Of a stretch of DNA of 64,000 nucleotides, positions 45,016-53,770 are shown piece by piece. Below the pieces are notes generated by a model. The model was given only the letters and a program-made list of their open reading frames with translations. It had not been told where the DNA came from and searched no databases. Positions within the stretch are counted from its first letter, which is position 1. The number at the start of each line of letters is the position of its first letter. A program made the translations under genes and the position numbers. The stretch is from Nocardioides coralli (GTDB lineage: Bacteria; Actinomycetota; Actinomycetes; Propionibacteriales; Nocardioidaceae): assembly GCF_019880385.1 (NCBI RefSeq), contig NZ_CP082273.1:2604001-2668000 (forward strand), read 5' to 3'.

Positions 45016-45489
45016 GTGACCCAGCGCCTGACCCCCGGCGACCCCGCCCCGGACTTCACCCTGACCTCCGACACCGGCGAGGAGGTCTCGCTCGCCGACC
45101 TGCGCGGCCGCAAGGTGATCGTCTACTTCTACCCCTCGGCGATGACCCCCGGCTGCACCAAGCAGGCGTGCGACTTCAGCGACTCCCTCGAGTCCCTGCG
45201 CGGCTCCGGCTACGAGGTGCTGGGCATCTCCAAGGACGCGCCGGCCAGGCTGGCGAAGTTCCGTGAGCGGGACGGTCTCTCCATCACGCTGCTCTCCGAC
45301 ACCGACCTCGAGGTGCACAGGAGCTTCGCGGCGTACGGCGAGAAGAAGCTCTACGGCAAGGTGGTCGAGGGCGTCATCCGCTCGACGTTCGTGGTCGACG
45401 AGGACGGGAAGGTCGAGCTCGCGCAGTACAACGTCAAGGCCACCGGCCACGTCGCCAAGCTGCGCAAGGACCTCGGCCTCGCCGTCTGA
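45016..45489 (+). CDS. bcp: Thioredoxin-dependent thiol peroxidase (Bcp/PrxQ peroxiredoxin)
   Basis: A 157-residue peroxiredoxin reducing H2O2 and organic peroxides. Peroxidatic Cys in 'YPSAMTPGCTKQACDF' with the resolving Cys five residues later, the PrxQ arrangement, and 'GISKDAPARLAKFRERDGL'. GTG start with AAGGAG upstream. Divergent from the metal transporter, with the Nur box between them overlapping its promoter region, so its expression may respond to nickel. Confidence 0.95.
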   Translation: MTQRLTPGDPAPDFTLTSDTGEEVSLADLRGRKVIVYFYPSAMTPGCTKQACDFSDSLESLRGSGYEVLGISKDAPARLAKFRERDGLSITLLSDTDLEVHRSFAAYGEKKLYGKVVEGVIRSTFVVDEDGKVELAQYNVKATGHVAKLRKDLGLAV

Positions 45490-45497
45490 CCCATCTC

Positions 45498-45547
45498 GCC
45501 TCGTGTGCCCCAGGGTGCGCCGTGGCGCACGGTGAGGCACACGAGGC
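45498..45547. terminator. Two-tier hairpin between bcp and tRNA
   Basis: An outer 12-bp perfect stem (GCCTCGTGTGCC / GGCACACGAGGC) encloses an inner 7-bp stem GTGCGCC-GT-GGCGCAC, separated by 5-nt arms. It starts 8 nt after the bcp stop, so it likely terminates bcp; its symmetry could also mark a mobile palindromic repeat. Confidence 0.65.
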
Positions 45548-45564
45548 AGCATGATGAGTCCCGC

Positions 45565-45638
45565 GCGCCCGTAGCCCAACAGGTAGAGGCGACAGGTTTA
45601 GGTCCTGTGCAGTGCGAGTTCGACTCTCGCCGGGCGCA
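45565..45638 (+). tRNA. tRNA with anticodon TAG (Leu codon CTA), class I fold
   Basis: A 74-nt cloverleaf: acceptor GCGCCCG/CGGGCGC (7 perfect pairs), T8-A9, D stem GCC/GGC with GG in the loop, anticodon stem ACAGG/CCTGT with loop TTTAGGT (anticodon TAG at 45599-45601), variable loop only GCAGT (5 nt), T stem GCGAG/CTCGC with loop TTCGACT, discriminator A73. CCA is not encoded (ACCC follows). By anticodon it is tRNA-Leu(UAG), but normal leucine tRNAs have a long variable arm that is missing here. The amino acid it carries is therefore uncertain. Confidence 0.8.
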
Positions 45639-45658
45639 CCCCGCACTACAGTCCGGCC

Positions 45659-46537
45659 ATGGACTCCGCGCTCAGCACCATCGGGCTGCCGATCGCCCTG
45701 GCGATCATCATGTTCGGCCTCGGGCTCGACCTGACGGTGGGCGACTTCCGGCGCGTCGGCCGGCACCCCAAGGCGGTCCTCGTGGCGCTGGGGTGCCAGC
45801 TGCTGCTCCTGCCGGCGGCCTGCTTCGGGCTGGTGCTGCTCTTCGACCTGCCGCCGCTGCTCGGCATCGGCATGATGCTGCTGGCCGCCTCCCCGGGCGG
45901 GACGACGGCCAACCTCTTCAGCCATCTCTTCCGCGGCGACGTGGCCCTCAACATCACCCTGACCGCGATCAACACGATCGTCGCGATCGGGACCCTGCCG
46001 CCCATCACCAACCTGACGATCCGCTGGTTCGACCAGTCCGACAGCGTCTCGATGCCGCTGGTCGAGGTCGTCAAGGTCTTCGTGCTCATCCTGGTGCCGG
46101 TGGGCCTCGGCATGGTCGTGCGGGCGAGGCGCGCAGACTTCGCTGCCCGCATGGACCGCCCGGTCCGCGCCGGGTCGGCCGTGATCCTCGCGGTGCTGAT
46201 CCTCGGCATCCTGCTGGACCAGCGGGACGACGTGGGCGACTACCTCGCCGACGTCGGTCTGATCGCCGCGATCTTCTGCGCGCTGAGCCTGGTGGTGGGG
46301 TACGTCGTGCCGAGGGCCGCCGGGGTCGCGGGCGACCAGGCGATCGCCTCCTCCTTCGAGATCGGCGTCCACAACGGCACGCTGGCCATCTTCGTCGCGG
46401 TCGAGGTCCTCGACAGCGTCGAGATCTCGGTCCCGGCCGCGGTCTACTCGCTGCTGATGTTCTTCCTGGCCGCCGGTTGGGGCGCGGTCATCTCGCGCCG
46501 GGTCGCCGAGCGGGACACCCAGCGCGTCGCCGGCTAG
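45659..46537 (+). CDS. Bile acid:sodium symporter family transporter (BASS)
   Basis: A 292-residue membrane protein with about nine to ten helices. Family motifs: 'LAIIMFGLGLDLTVGDFRRV', 'MLLAASPGGTTANLFSHLFR' (sodium-site region) and 'SFEIGVHNGTLAIFVAVEV'. Bacterial members move sodium with organic anions such as bile acids, pantoate or keto acids; the substrate here is unknown. Starts 20 nt after the tRNA and is convergent with rdgB, overlapping its end by four bases. Confidence 0.92.
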   Translation: MDSALSTIGLPIALAIIMFGLGLDLTVGDFRRVGRHPKAVLVALGCQLLLLPAACFGLVLLFDLPPLLGIGMMLLAASPGGTTANLFSHLFRGDVALNITLTAINTIVAIGTLPPITNLTIRWFDQSDSVSMPLVEVVKVFVLILVPVGLGMVVRARRADFAARMDRPVRAGSAVILAVLILGILLDQRDDVGDYLADVGLIAAIFCALSLVVGYVVPRAAGVAGDQAIASSFEIGVHNGTLAIFVAVEVLDSVEISVPAAVYSLLMFFLAAGWGAVISRRVAERDTQRVAG

Positions 46538-47151
46538 CGGTCGGCCAGCAGGTCGGCGATCCGGGGCGCGATCTCGCGCAGCGCCCGGCCGCGGTGAGAG
46601 ATCGCGTCCTTCTCGCTCGCGTCGAGCTCGGCCGAGGTCAGGCCCGCGGTGGCGTGCTCCGCCGCCACGAAGAGCACGTCGTAGCCGAAGCCGCCGCTCC
46701 CCCGCTGCTCGCGGATGATGTGGCCCTCCATCCGACCCTCGACCACGAGCTCGGTGCCGTCGGGGTGGCAGAACGCGACCGCGCAGCGGAAGTGCGCCCC
46801 GCGCCGCTCGTCGGGGACGTCGGCGAGCTGTTCGAGCAGCAGCCGGTTGTTGGCCTCGTCGTCCTTGCCGACCCCCGCCCAGCGGGCCGACAGCACTCCC
46901 GGCATCCCGTTGAGAGCGTCGACGCAGAGCCCGGAGTCGTCGGCGACCGTCGGCAGCCCGCTCGCCGCGAGGCCGGCGCGCGCCTTCAGCAGCGCGTTGC
47001 CCGCGAAGGTCGGCTCGTCCTCGACCGGCTCCTCGTAGGGGACGGTGTCGTCGAGCCCGAGGACGCGGATGTCGGGGACCTGTGGAGCGAGGATGCGCTG
47101 CATCTCCGCCAGCTTCTTGGCGTTGCGCGACGCCAGCAGGACCTCAACCAC
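46534..47151 (-). CDS. rdgB: Non-canonical purine NTP pyrophosphatase (RdgB/HAM1)
   Basis: A 205-residue house-cleaning enzyme that hydrolyses dITP/XTP to the monophosphates. Motifs: '[17 protein letters not shown]', '[20 protein letters not shown]', '[20 protein letters not shown]', '[20 protein letters not shown]' and C-terminal '[15 protein letters not shown]'. Overlaps rph by 8 nt, in the conserved murI-(Rv1339)-rph-rdgB order. Confidence 0.96.
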   Translation of the reverse strand: MVEVLLASRNAKKLAEMQRILAPQVPDIRVLGLDDTVPYEEPVEDEPTFAGNALLKARAGLAASGLPTVADDSGLCVDALNGMPGVLSARWAGVGKDDEANNRLLLEQLADVPDERRGAHFRCAVAFCHPDGTELVVEGRMEGHIIREQRGSGGFGYDVLFVAAEHATAGLTSAELDASEKDAISHRGRALREIAPRIADLLADR

Positions 47152-47878
47152 CCGCGAGCGCCTCGGCCTGGATCCGGGTGAGGTCGGCGCAGCCCTTCTC
47201 GGCGAGGCCCAGCATCGCGTCGAGCTCGGACCGGTCGAACGCCGCGCCCTCCGCGGTGCCCTGCACCTCGACGAAGTCCCCGGCGCCGGTCATGACGACG
47301 TTCATGTCGGTCTCGGCCCGCACGTCCTCCTCGTAGGGCAGGTCGAGGCGCGGCTGCCCGTCGATGATGCCGACGCTGACCGCGGCCACCGACCCCGTCA
47401 GCGGCTCACCGGCCAGCGCACCCTCGGAGCGCAGGTGGGCGACCGCGTCGGCCAGCGCGACGTAGGCACCGGTGATCGCGGCAGTGCGGGTGCCGCCGTC
47501 GGCCTGGAGCACGTCGCAGTCGAGCACGATCGTGTTCTCGCCCAGGGCGCCGTAGTCGATGACGGCCCGCAGCGAGCGCCCGATGAGCCGGGAGATCTCG
47601 TGGGTGCGGCCCCCGATCCTGCCGCGCACCGACTCGCGGTCCGACCGGGTGTTGGTCGCGGCCGGCAGCATGGCGTACTCGGCGGTCACCCAGCCCAGCC
47701 CCGACCCCTTGCGCCACCGGGGCACGCCCTCGGAGGCCGAGGCGGCGCACAGCACCCGGGTCCGGCCGAACTCGACGAGCACGGAGCCGGCCGCGTGGTC
47801 GAGCCAGTGGCGGGTGATCGTGATCGGGCGGAGCTGGTCGGCGGCTCGGCCGTCGGCGCGGGCGGGTACGTCGGTCAT
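47144..47878 (-). CDS. rph: Ribonuclease PH
   Basis: A 244-residue phosphorolytic 3'-5' exoribonuclease that trims tRNA 3' ends. Family segments: '[20 protein letters not shown]', '[20 protein letters not shown]', '[20 protein letters not shown]', '[20 protein letters not shown]', '[20 protein letters not shown]'. ATG at 47878. Gap of 84 nt from the upstream phosphodiesterase gene. Confidence 0.97.
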   Translation of the reverse strand: MTDVPARADGRAADQLRPITITRHWLDHAAGSVLVEFGRTRVLCAASASEGVPRWRKGSGLGWVTAEYAMLPAATNTRSDRESVRGRIGGRTHEISRLIGRSLRAVIDYGALGENTIVLDCDVLQADGGTRTAAITGAYVALADAVAHLRSEGALAGEPLTGSVAAVSVGIIDGQPRLDLPYEEDVRAETDMNVVMTGAGDFVEVQGTAEGAAFDRSELDAMLGLAEKGCADLTRIQAEALAGG

Positions 47879-47962
47879 GACCCCGACCCTAGGGCCCGTC
47901 ACCGGCCCCGACCTCGACCGGGCCGCGGTCACCGACCAGGTGCCTGGTGGAGGTCGTCGTCC

Positions 47963-48718
47963 CTACACCTCGTGGGACTCGCCCGACCTCGCCAGCAGGA
48001 TCGGGCCGGTGTAGGTCTCCTTCGCCTCCGCCACGGCGTCCGCGGGGTCGTACCACGGCGGGACGTGGGTGAGCATGAGCCGCCGCGCCCCGCCGCGGGT
48101 GGCGGCCTCGCCGCAGTCCGCCCCGGTCAGGTGGAGGTCTGGTGGGTTCTCGGCGCCGGACCGGAAGGACGCCTCGGCGAGCAGCAGGTCGGCGTCGCGG
48201 GCCACCGTGTCGAGGCCCGGGCAGGGACCGGTGTCGCCGGAGTAGCCGAGGGTGACGCCGTCGGCGCTCACACGCAGGCCGTACGCCGGCACGGGGTGGG
48301 TCACCTCGACCGGCTCCACCCGGAAGGGTCCGAGCGCCACCGGCCCGTCGTAGGTCCGGAAGTCGAACTCCTCACGCATGCCGGGGTCGGGGGGCAGGTC
48401 GTAGGCCCGCGCGAGCCGGTCGGCGGTGCCGACGGGACCCCAGACCGGGATCCTGGGCTGCTGGCCCTCGGGGTGGTAGCGGCGCAGCACGTAGTAGCCG
48501 CAGAGGTCGAGGCAGTGGTCGGCGTGGAGGTGGCTGAGGAACACGGCGTCGATCGCCAGCGGGTCGGCGTACCGGTGCAGGACGCCGAGCGCGCCGTTGC
48601 CGAGGTCGAGGAGGATCCGCCAGGTGCGGCCCTCGTGCTCGGCCTCGACGAGGTAGCAGCTGGCCGGGGAGTCTGGTCCCGGGTAGGAACCCGCGCAGCC
48701 GACGACGGTCAACCTCAC
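47963..48718 (-). CDS. Metallo-beta-lactamase-fold phosphodiesterase, Rv1339-like
   Basis: A 251-residue MBL-fold hydrolase: '[20 protein letters not shown]', metal site '[19 protein letters not shown]', '[20 protein letters not shown]' and '[11 protein letters not shown]'. Sequence style and the murI/rph neighbourhood match M. tuberculosis Rv1339, which I recall being reported as a cyclic-nucleotide (cAMP) phosphodiesterase; RNase Z-like activity is an alternative. GTG start overlaps the murI stop (GTGA). Confidence 0.88.
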   Translation of the reverse strand: MRLTVVGCAGSYPGPDSPASCYLVEAEHEGRTWRILLDLGNGALGVLHRYADPLAIDAVFLSHLHADHCLDLCGYYVLRRYHPEGQQPRIPVWGPVGTADRLARAYDLPPDPGMREEFDFRTYDGPVALGPFRVEPVEVTHPVPAYGLRVSADGVTLGYSGDTGPCPGLDTVARDADLLLAEASFRSGAENPPDLHLTGADCGEAATRGGARRLMLTHVPPWYDPADAVAEAKETYTGPILLARSGESHEV

Positions 48719-49527
48719 TGCAGGCCCCCGGCGAACTGGGAGGCCATCACCATCTCGGGACCGAGGAACCGTCGCCCGATCGAGGCGAAGTCGGCCGGCG
48801 CCCCGGTGGTGAGGAACTCGTGGGTGGGCTCCCCGGCGGGCCTGACCAGGTCGGCCCCGAGGAGCTGCCGGTAGACGTCCTTGCCGCACTCCTCGGCGCT
48901 CGAGACGAGCGTGACCGCGTCGCCCATGACCAGCGAGATGACGCCGGTCAGCAACGGGTAGTGGGTGCAGCCGAGGACCAGGGTGTCGACCCGCTGCTGG
49001 ACCAGGGGGTCGAGGTAGTCGTGGGCGACCGCGATCAGCTCCTCACCGCTGGTCACACCGGCTTCGACGAAGTCGACGAACCGCGGGCAGACCCGGGTGA
49101 CCAGCTCGATGTGGGGCGCGGCCGCGAACGCGTCGTCGTAGGCCATCGACTCGGCCGTCGACCGGGTGCAGATCACGCCGATCCGCCCGTTGTGGGTGGC
49201 GGCGACGGCGCGCCGGGTGGCCGGGTAGATCACCTCGACGACGGGGACGTCGTAGCGCTCGCGGGCATCGCGCAGCACCGCGGCGCTGGCGGAGTTGCAG
49301 GCGATGACGAGGGCCTTGACGCTGCGGTCGACGAGGTGGTCGAGACACTCGAGGGCGTACTCGCGGACCTCGGCGATCCGCTTCGGGCCGTAGGGCTGGC
49401 GGGCGGTGTCGCCGAGGTAGACGATCGACTCGTGGGGCAGCTGGTCGATGACCGAGCGGGCCACGGTGAGGCCACCGAAGCCCGAGTCGAAGATGCCGAT
49501 GGGTGCATCGGCGGCAGCAGCTGACAC
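48715..49527 (-). CDS. murI: Glutamate racemase
   Basis: A 270-residue cofactor-independent racemase supplying D-Glu for peptidoglycan. '[20 protein letters not shown]', '[18 protein letters not shown]', catalytic Cys residues in '[12 protein letters not shown]' and '[11 protein letters not shown]'. GTG at 49527 was chosen because the catalytic fold begins within ten residues; a GTG at 49563 would overlap the region upstream of the divergent phosphodiesterase-like gene. Confidence 0.96.
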   Translation of the reverse strand: MSAAAADAPIGIFDSGFGGLTVARSVIDQLPHESIVYLGDTARQPYGPKRIAEVREYALECLDHLVDRSVKALVIACNSASAAVLRDARERYDVPVVEVIYPATRRAVAATHNGRIGVICTRSTAESMAYDDAFAAAPHIELVTRVCPRFVDFVEAGVTSGEELIAVAHDYLDPLVQQRVDTLVLGCTHYPLLTGVISLVMGDAVTLVSSAEECGKDVYRQLLGADLVRPAGEPTHEFLTTGAPADFASIGRRFLGPEMVMASQFAGGLQ

Positions 49528-49599
49528 AGCGCCCAAGGTTACGTGTCCGGACGCCGAAGACACACGTGGACGCGACCGAACTCACGTAGCCTCGGGGCC

Positions 49600-50619
49600 G
49601 TGCCCCTCCTGCCGTGGACCTCCCTGGTCGCCGTGGTCGCGCTGGCCGTGGGAGCCCTCGCGGGCGCCCCGGTCCTCACCGCGCCGCCCGAGGCGGAGGC
49701 CAGGCCGGCCGGACCGGCCGCCAAGGTGCTGGTCATCTCGGTCGACTCGCTCAGCTCACGGGCACTGCGCCGGCTGGGTCGCGAGGGTGCGCCACACCTC
49801 CACCGGCTGCTCGACCGGGGCGCGGGGACGCTCAACGCACGGACGGTGCGGGAGATGACCCTGACCCTGCCGAACCACACGTCGATGGTGACCGGGCGAC
49901 GGGTCGATCGTCGCCACGGCGGCCACGGGGTCTACTGGAACGACGACCGGACCCGGCCCCGCACGGTGCACGAGGCCGCCGGTCGCCGCGTGCCGTCGGT
50001 CTTCTCGGTCGTCGACTCCCGCCGCCGAGACCCCGGCCTGTTCGTGTCGAAGTCGAAGCTCGCCCTCTTCAAGCGCTCGTGGCCCGAGGATGTCGACCGG
50101 CTGGCGATCGTGGAGAACAACGGCGAGCTCGTGCGCCGGGTCCGCGCCGATCTCGTCGAGCACCGGCGCGCCCTCACCTTCCTGCACCTGTCGCTACCTG
50201 ACGTCGTCGGCCACCGGCACGGCTTCCTCTCCCGCCGGCACCTCGACGCGATCTCCACCACCGACCGTCGGATCGGCCGGCTCCTCACGACGATCCGCGG
50301 CGACCGTCGGCTCCGTGAGCGGCTCACCGTGATCGTCACCGCCGACCACGGTGGCATCGGCGGTGGCCACGGCGACCCGACGCTGCTGCACAACTACCGG
50401 ATCCCCTTCCTGGTGTGGGGCGCGGGTGTCGCGAAGGGCGCCGACCTCTACGAGCTCAACCCGGACTACCGCGACCCCGGTCGGCGGCGGACTGGCTACG
50501 CCGCCCGCCGGCAGCCGATCCGCAACGGCGACGTGGCCAACCTGGTCACCGACCTGCTGGGGCTGCCCGCCCTGCGAGGCAGCCATCTCAACGCCGACCA
50601 GCGGCTCGACGTGTCGTGA
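49600..50619 (+). CDS. Secreted alkaline-phosphatase-superfamily phosphodiesterase, copy A
   Basis: A 339-residue exported protein (signal about residues 1-30, 'SLVAVVALAVGALAGAPVLT'). NPP-type motifs: metal-binding Asp in 'KVLVISVDSLSSRALRRL', nucleophile Thr in 'MTLTLPNHTSMVTGRRV', 'LSLPDVVGHRHGF' and 'VTADHGGIGGGHGDPT' for the second metal site. Likely hydrolyses phosphodiesters or phosphate esters at the cell surface; substrate unknown. A paralogue with the same motifs lies at 56821-57906 in the same orientation. GTG start; a longer frame exists but lacks a sensible signal peptide. Confidence 0.88.
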   Translation: MPLLPWTSLVAVVALAVGALAGAPVLTAPPEAEARPAGPAAKVLVISVDSLSSRALRRLGREGAPHLHRLLDRGAGTLNARTVREMTLTLPNHTSMVTGRRVDRRHGGHGVYWNDDRTRPRTVHEAAGRRVPSVFSVVDSRRRDPGLFVSKSKLALFKRSWPEDVDRLAIVENNGELVRRVRADLVEHRRALTFLHLSLPDVVGHRHGFLSRRHLDAISTTDRRIGRLLTTIRGDRRLRERLTVIVTADHGGIGGGHGDPTLLHNYRIPFLVWGAGVAKGADLYELNPDYRDPGRRRTGYAARRQPIRNGDVANLVTDLLGLPALRGSHLNADQRLDVS

Positions 50620-50635
50620 TCGGTCCGTGCGGAGC

Positions 50636-51943
50636 TCAGGTCGCGGCCACCGCGGTCGTGCGTTCGATGATCCCGACCAGCTCGTCACGGCTCGGCCCCT
50701 CCTCCAGCGGGGGGCGCCACCCGGTCTCGTAGACGGCGCGCGCCAGGGGCTCGGCGGGCCGGAGCGTCTCGGGCAGCTCGGTCATCGCGAAGTAGCCACC
50801 GGAGTACGGCCCGATGCGGGGCTCGACCGGCAGCGCCTCGGCGATGAGGTTGGAGGTCAGGGGGCTGGCCAGGTCGATGTCGTGGCCTTGCCACCGTTGC
50901 ACCATGCCGCCGTCGATCGCGACGTGGTCGGCGACCCACGGCACGATGTTCTGCTCGCACCAGGAGTCGAACGGTGCCGCCACGGTCACCGGGTCCGCCC
51001 CGTCATCGAGCAGCCGCAGCAGCGCTGCGATCTGCATGCAGGCCATCGCGACCCCGCGACCTCGCGTCGGCGTCGTGGTGGCCACGGCGTCCCCCACGGT
51101 GACGAGCCCGGGGAGCAGGACCTGGCTCCGGTAGACGTTGCGCAACGCCCCACCAACCATCACCCCGGACGTCGGAACGGCCCGGGCAGGATCGGTCCAT
51201 GCAGCCAGGACGGGGATGGCGGCACATGCGGCCTCGAAGACCGCCTCGACACGCAGCAGGGCCAGCGCGGCGTCAGCGGTCGGCCGTACCAGCACCACCG
51301 AGAAGTGACCCCGTTCGTGGAGGAACACCAGGCACTGGTAGCCGTCGAACTCCCCGATGAAACCGAGCGGGGTGTTCTGGGGGCCGGGGTCGGATCCCGG
51401 GTGCAGCTGGTAGCACCGGTCGATGTAGGCCAGGCCGCAGTCGCCGTCGAGGCGCGCGTCCGAGCGTGAGGTCCCGGCGACCGCCACCCGGCTCGACCGG
51501 CCGGAGGCGTCGACGACCAGGTCGGCCACCGCCCGCTGCCCGTCCACGCTCGCCCCGCACACCCGGCCGTCCTCGAGGAGCAGGTGGTCGACGTGACCCG
51601 TCCGCAGCTCGAGCCCCGGCTGCCGACGGGCGGCTGCCCACAGGGCCCGCTCCAGGGTGGAGCGCCGCGAAAGCATCCCCCCACGCCCGGACCCCCCATC
51701 CATCTCGATCGCGCCGCGTTCCTGCCACCCGTCGTAGGCCGCCGGCCACTCGTCGGCGAGGAGCTGGCCGACCTGGGGCCGGAAGTTGTGGGCGTGGTCG
51801 AACTGCATGACGCCGCGTCGGCGCCAGCCCTGGGGGGTAGGCCCCGGGTCGCGGTCGACGGAGACGACGCTGTGCCCCCGAGTGGCGAGCGCGGCCCCGA
51901 CCATGAGGCCGGCTGGGCCGGATCCGACGACGAGGACCTGCAT
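50636..51943 (-). CDS. FAD-dependent monooxygenase/halogenase-like flavoprotein
   Basis: A 435-residue protein of the PHBH/tryptophan-halogenase superfamily: 'VLVVGSGPAGLMVGAALATR' (FAD), 'VADLVVDASGRSSRVAVAG', and 'LLPGLVTVGDAVATTTPTRG' (second FAD/ribityl motif 'GDA'). The halogenase WxWxIP motif is not seen, so hydroxylase activity is more likely. Substrate unknown. Divergent from a TetR gene 74 nt away, the usual arrangement when the TetR represses the flavoenzyme. Confidence 0.87.
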   Translation of the reverse strand: MQVLVVGSGPAGLMVGAALATRGHSVVSVDRDPGPTPQGWRRRGVMQFDHAHNFRPQVGQLLADEWPAAYDGWQERGAIEMDGGSGRGGMLSRRSTLERALWAAARRQPGLELRTGHVDHLLLEDGRVCGASVDGQRAVADLVVDASGRSSRVAVAGTSRSDARLDGDCGLAYIDRCYQLHPGSDPGPQNTPLGFIGEFDGYQCLVFLHERGHFSVVLVRPTADAALALLRVEAVFEAACAAIPVLAAWTDPARAVPTSGVMVGGALRNVYRSQVLLPGLVTVGDAVATTTPTRGRGVAMACMQIAALLRLLDDGADPVTVAAPFDSWCEQNIVPWVADHVAIDGGMVQRWQGHDIDLASPLTSNLIAEALPVEPRIGPYSGGYFAMTELPETLRPAEPLARAVYETGWRPPLEEGPSRDELVGIIERTTAVAAT

Positions 51944-52017
51944 GGCGGCCACCTCCGCTACACTGATGATGCGTTGATCACACTTATAGTCACCCCAAAG
52001 ATCGGAGCGCGCAAGAG

Positions 52018-52680
52018 GTGGAGACGAGACGTCCGTACCGGTCCGCACTGCGCGCCCGGCAGGCGCGGGCCACCCGCCGCGCCATCGTCGAGGCCGGGGC
52101 CGCGCTCTACGTCGACCGGGGCTTCGCCGGGACGACGGTGGACGCCATCGCCGAGCGTGCCGGCGTCAGCCGCAAGACGGTCTTCACCTCGGTCGGCGGC
52201 AAGGTGCCGCTGCTGAAGCTGGCGATCGACTGGGCCCTCACCGGCGACGACGAGCCGGTCACCCTCGAGGAACGTCCCGAGGTCCGCGCGGTCTTCGAGG
52301 AGCCCGACGCCGCCCGGGCCGTGACTGCCTGGGCCCACATGGTCACGGGCATCGCCGGGCGGCTCGCCAGGCTGCACCCAGCCCTGGCAGCCGCGGCCGA
52401 GGTGGATGCCGAGGCGGCCTCCCTCTACGCGGTCAACGAGCGGAACCGCCTCCACGGCGCCCGCTCCTTCGTGGAGCGGCTCCGCGCCATCGAGGGGCTC
52501 CGCGCCGACCTGGACCTCGACCGCGCCGCGGACATGGCGTCCCTGCTCATGGACCCGCTCGGCTACCGACGACTCGTGCTCGAGGCCGGGTGGACCGTGG
52601 AGGAGTACGCCGACTGGGTGGCCGTGCTCACCGCAGCATCGCTGCTGGCCCCCGGGGCCGCCGAGGCACGCGGCCGCTGA
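52018..52680 (+). CDS. TetR-family transcriptional regulator
   Basis: A 220-residue regulator with N-terminal helix-turn-helix 'RRAIVEAGAALYVDRGFAGT' and 'IAERAGVSRKTVFTSVGGK' (a variant of the usual 'YYHFxSK'), and an all-helical ligand domain. It presumably controls the divergent flavin monooxygenase. The 74-nt spacer has a likely -10 box TATAGT (51985-51990) and a weak dyad around TGATGATGCGTTGATCA (51964-51980). GTG start with GGAG 10 nt upstream. Confidence 0.9.
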   Translation: METRRPYRSALRARQARATRRAIVEAGAALYVDRGFAGTTVDAIAERAGVSRKTVFTSVGGKVPLLKLAIDWALTGDDEPVTLEERPEVRAVFEEPDAARAVTAWAHMVTGIAGRLARLHPALAAAAEVDAEAASLYAVNERNRLHGARSFVERLRAIEGLRADLDLDRAADMASLLMDPLGYRRLVLEAGWTVEEYADWVAVLTAASLLAPGAAEARGR

Positions 52681-52753
52681 GCGCCCCTCGTCGTCCACCG
52701 ACACGGCGGACCCTGGGTCGACCTCGCGTGGTGGGCCGGGTCAGAATGCCGCC

Positions 52754-53770
52754 GTGGTGACCCGCCCCTCCCGCCGTCCGGGAACCGTCGACACGGTCGA
52801 GCGACCCCCGAGCCGCAGGATCGGGCAGAGCGAGATCGTCATCGCCGCCCTCGTCGTGCTCACCCTGAGCCAGGGGTGGCTGATCGACCGGCTCGACCAC
52901 CCGGGTCTCCAGACCTGGGGCACGCTGTTCGTCGCCATCGTCATCCAGGCGACCCCCTTCCTGGTCGGGGGCGTGCTGCTGGCCGGACTCATCTCGACGT
53001 TCATGTCCGAGCGGGCGCTGCAGCGCATCGTCCCGCGCAACAGCTGGGCGGGCGTGCCGGCTGCGGGCGTGGCCGGCGTCGCGCTGCCCGGCTGCGAGTG
53101 CGCGTCGGTACCGGTCGCGAGCAGCCTCGTCCGTCGCGGGGTGGCCCCGGCGGTGGCGCTGACCTTCATGATGGCCTCACCCGCCGTCAACCCCGTGGTC
53201 CTCGTCTCCACGGCGGTCGCGTTCCCCGGCCGGCCCGAGGTGGTGCTGGCCCGGTTCCTCGCGTCCCTCGCGGCGTCGGTGGCGGTCGGATGGGTCTGGA
53301 TCAAGCTCGGCCAGCGCGTGCCGCTGCAGCTGCGCCGGCGACGTTCCCAGCACGACCACGGCCCAGGCGGAGGTCTGCGCAGGTTCGCCGAGACCCTGCG
53401 CGAGGACTTCCTCAACACCGCCGGGTTCCTCGTCCTCGGCGCGATGATCGCGGCGACGGTCTCCGCCTTCGCGCCGCGCGAGCTCCTCGAGTCGGTGGCC
53501 GGCAGCGTCGTGCTGTCCGTGCTGTCGATGGCGGTCTTCGCGTTCGTCGTCGCCATGTGCTCGGAGGCCGACGCCTTCGTCGCCGCCAGCCTCACCATGT
53601 TCTCCGACTCGGCGAAGCTCGTGTTCATGGTCGTGGGTCCGGCGATGGACGTGAAGCTCGCCGCCATGCAGACCGGCCAGTTCGGCCTCCCGTTCGCGCT
53701 CCGTTTCGTCCCGCTCGTGCTGCTGGCCACCATCGCCTCCGCGCTCGGTGTCGGGTGGTGGCTGCTGTGA
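52754..53770 (+). CDS. UPF0718/YcgR-like permease
   Basis: A 338-residue membrane protein with about eight helices and the family motif 'VALPGCECASVPVASSLVRR', plus 'LTFMMASPAVNPVVLVSTA' and 'VVAMCSEADAFVAASL'. The B. subtilis relative YcgR is encoded with YcgQ, and a YcgQ-type (TIGR03943) gene follows here with a GTGA overlap. Such pairs are often zinc-regulated in other bacteria, but I find no Zur box upstream. Start is one of two consecutive GTG codons. Confidence 0.87.
   Translation: MVTRPSRRPGTVDTVERPPSRRIGQSEIVIAALVVLTLSQGWLIDRLDHPGLQTWGTLFVAIVIQATPFLVGGVLLAGLISTFMSERALQRIVPRNSWAGVPAAGVAGVALPGCECASVPVASSLVRRGVAPAVALTFMMASPAVNPVVLVSTAVAFPGRPEVVLARFLASLAASVAVGWVWIKLGQRVPLQLRRRRSQHDHGPGGGLRRFAETLREDFLNTAGFLVLGAMIAATVSAFAPRELLESVAGSVVLSVLSMAVFAFVVAMCSEADAFVAASLTMFSDSAKLVFMVVGPAMDVKLAAMQTGQFGLPFALRFVPLVLLATIASALGVGWWLL

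Noticed and set aside
51964..51980. TetR operator TGATGATGCGTTGATCA
   Set aside because: Only the outer four bases on each side are symmetric; too weak to list as a feature although it lies in the right divergent spacer.
52681..52753. Zur box upstream of the YcgR/YcgQ-like pair
   Set aside because: I looked because such pairs are zinc-regulated elsewhere, but the short upstream region has no TGAAAATGATTTTCA-like dyad.
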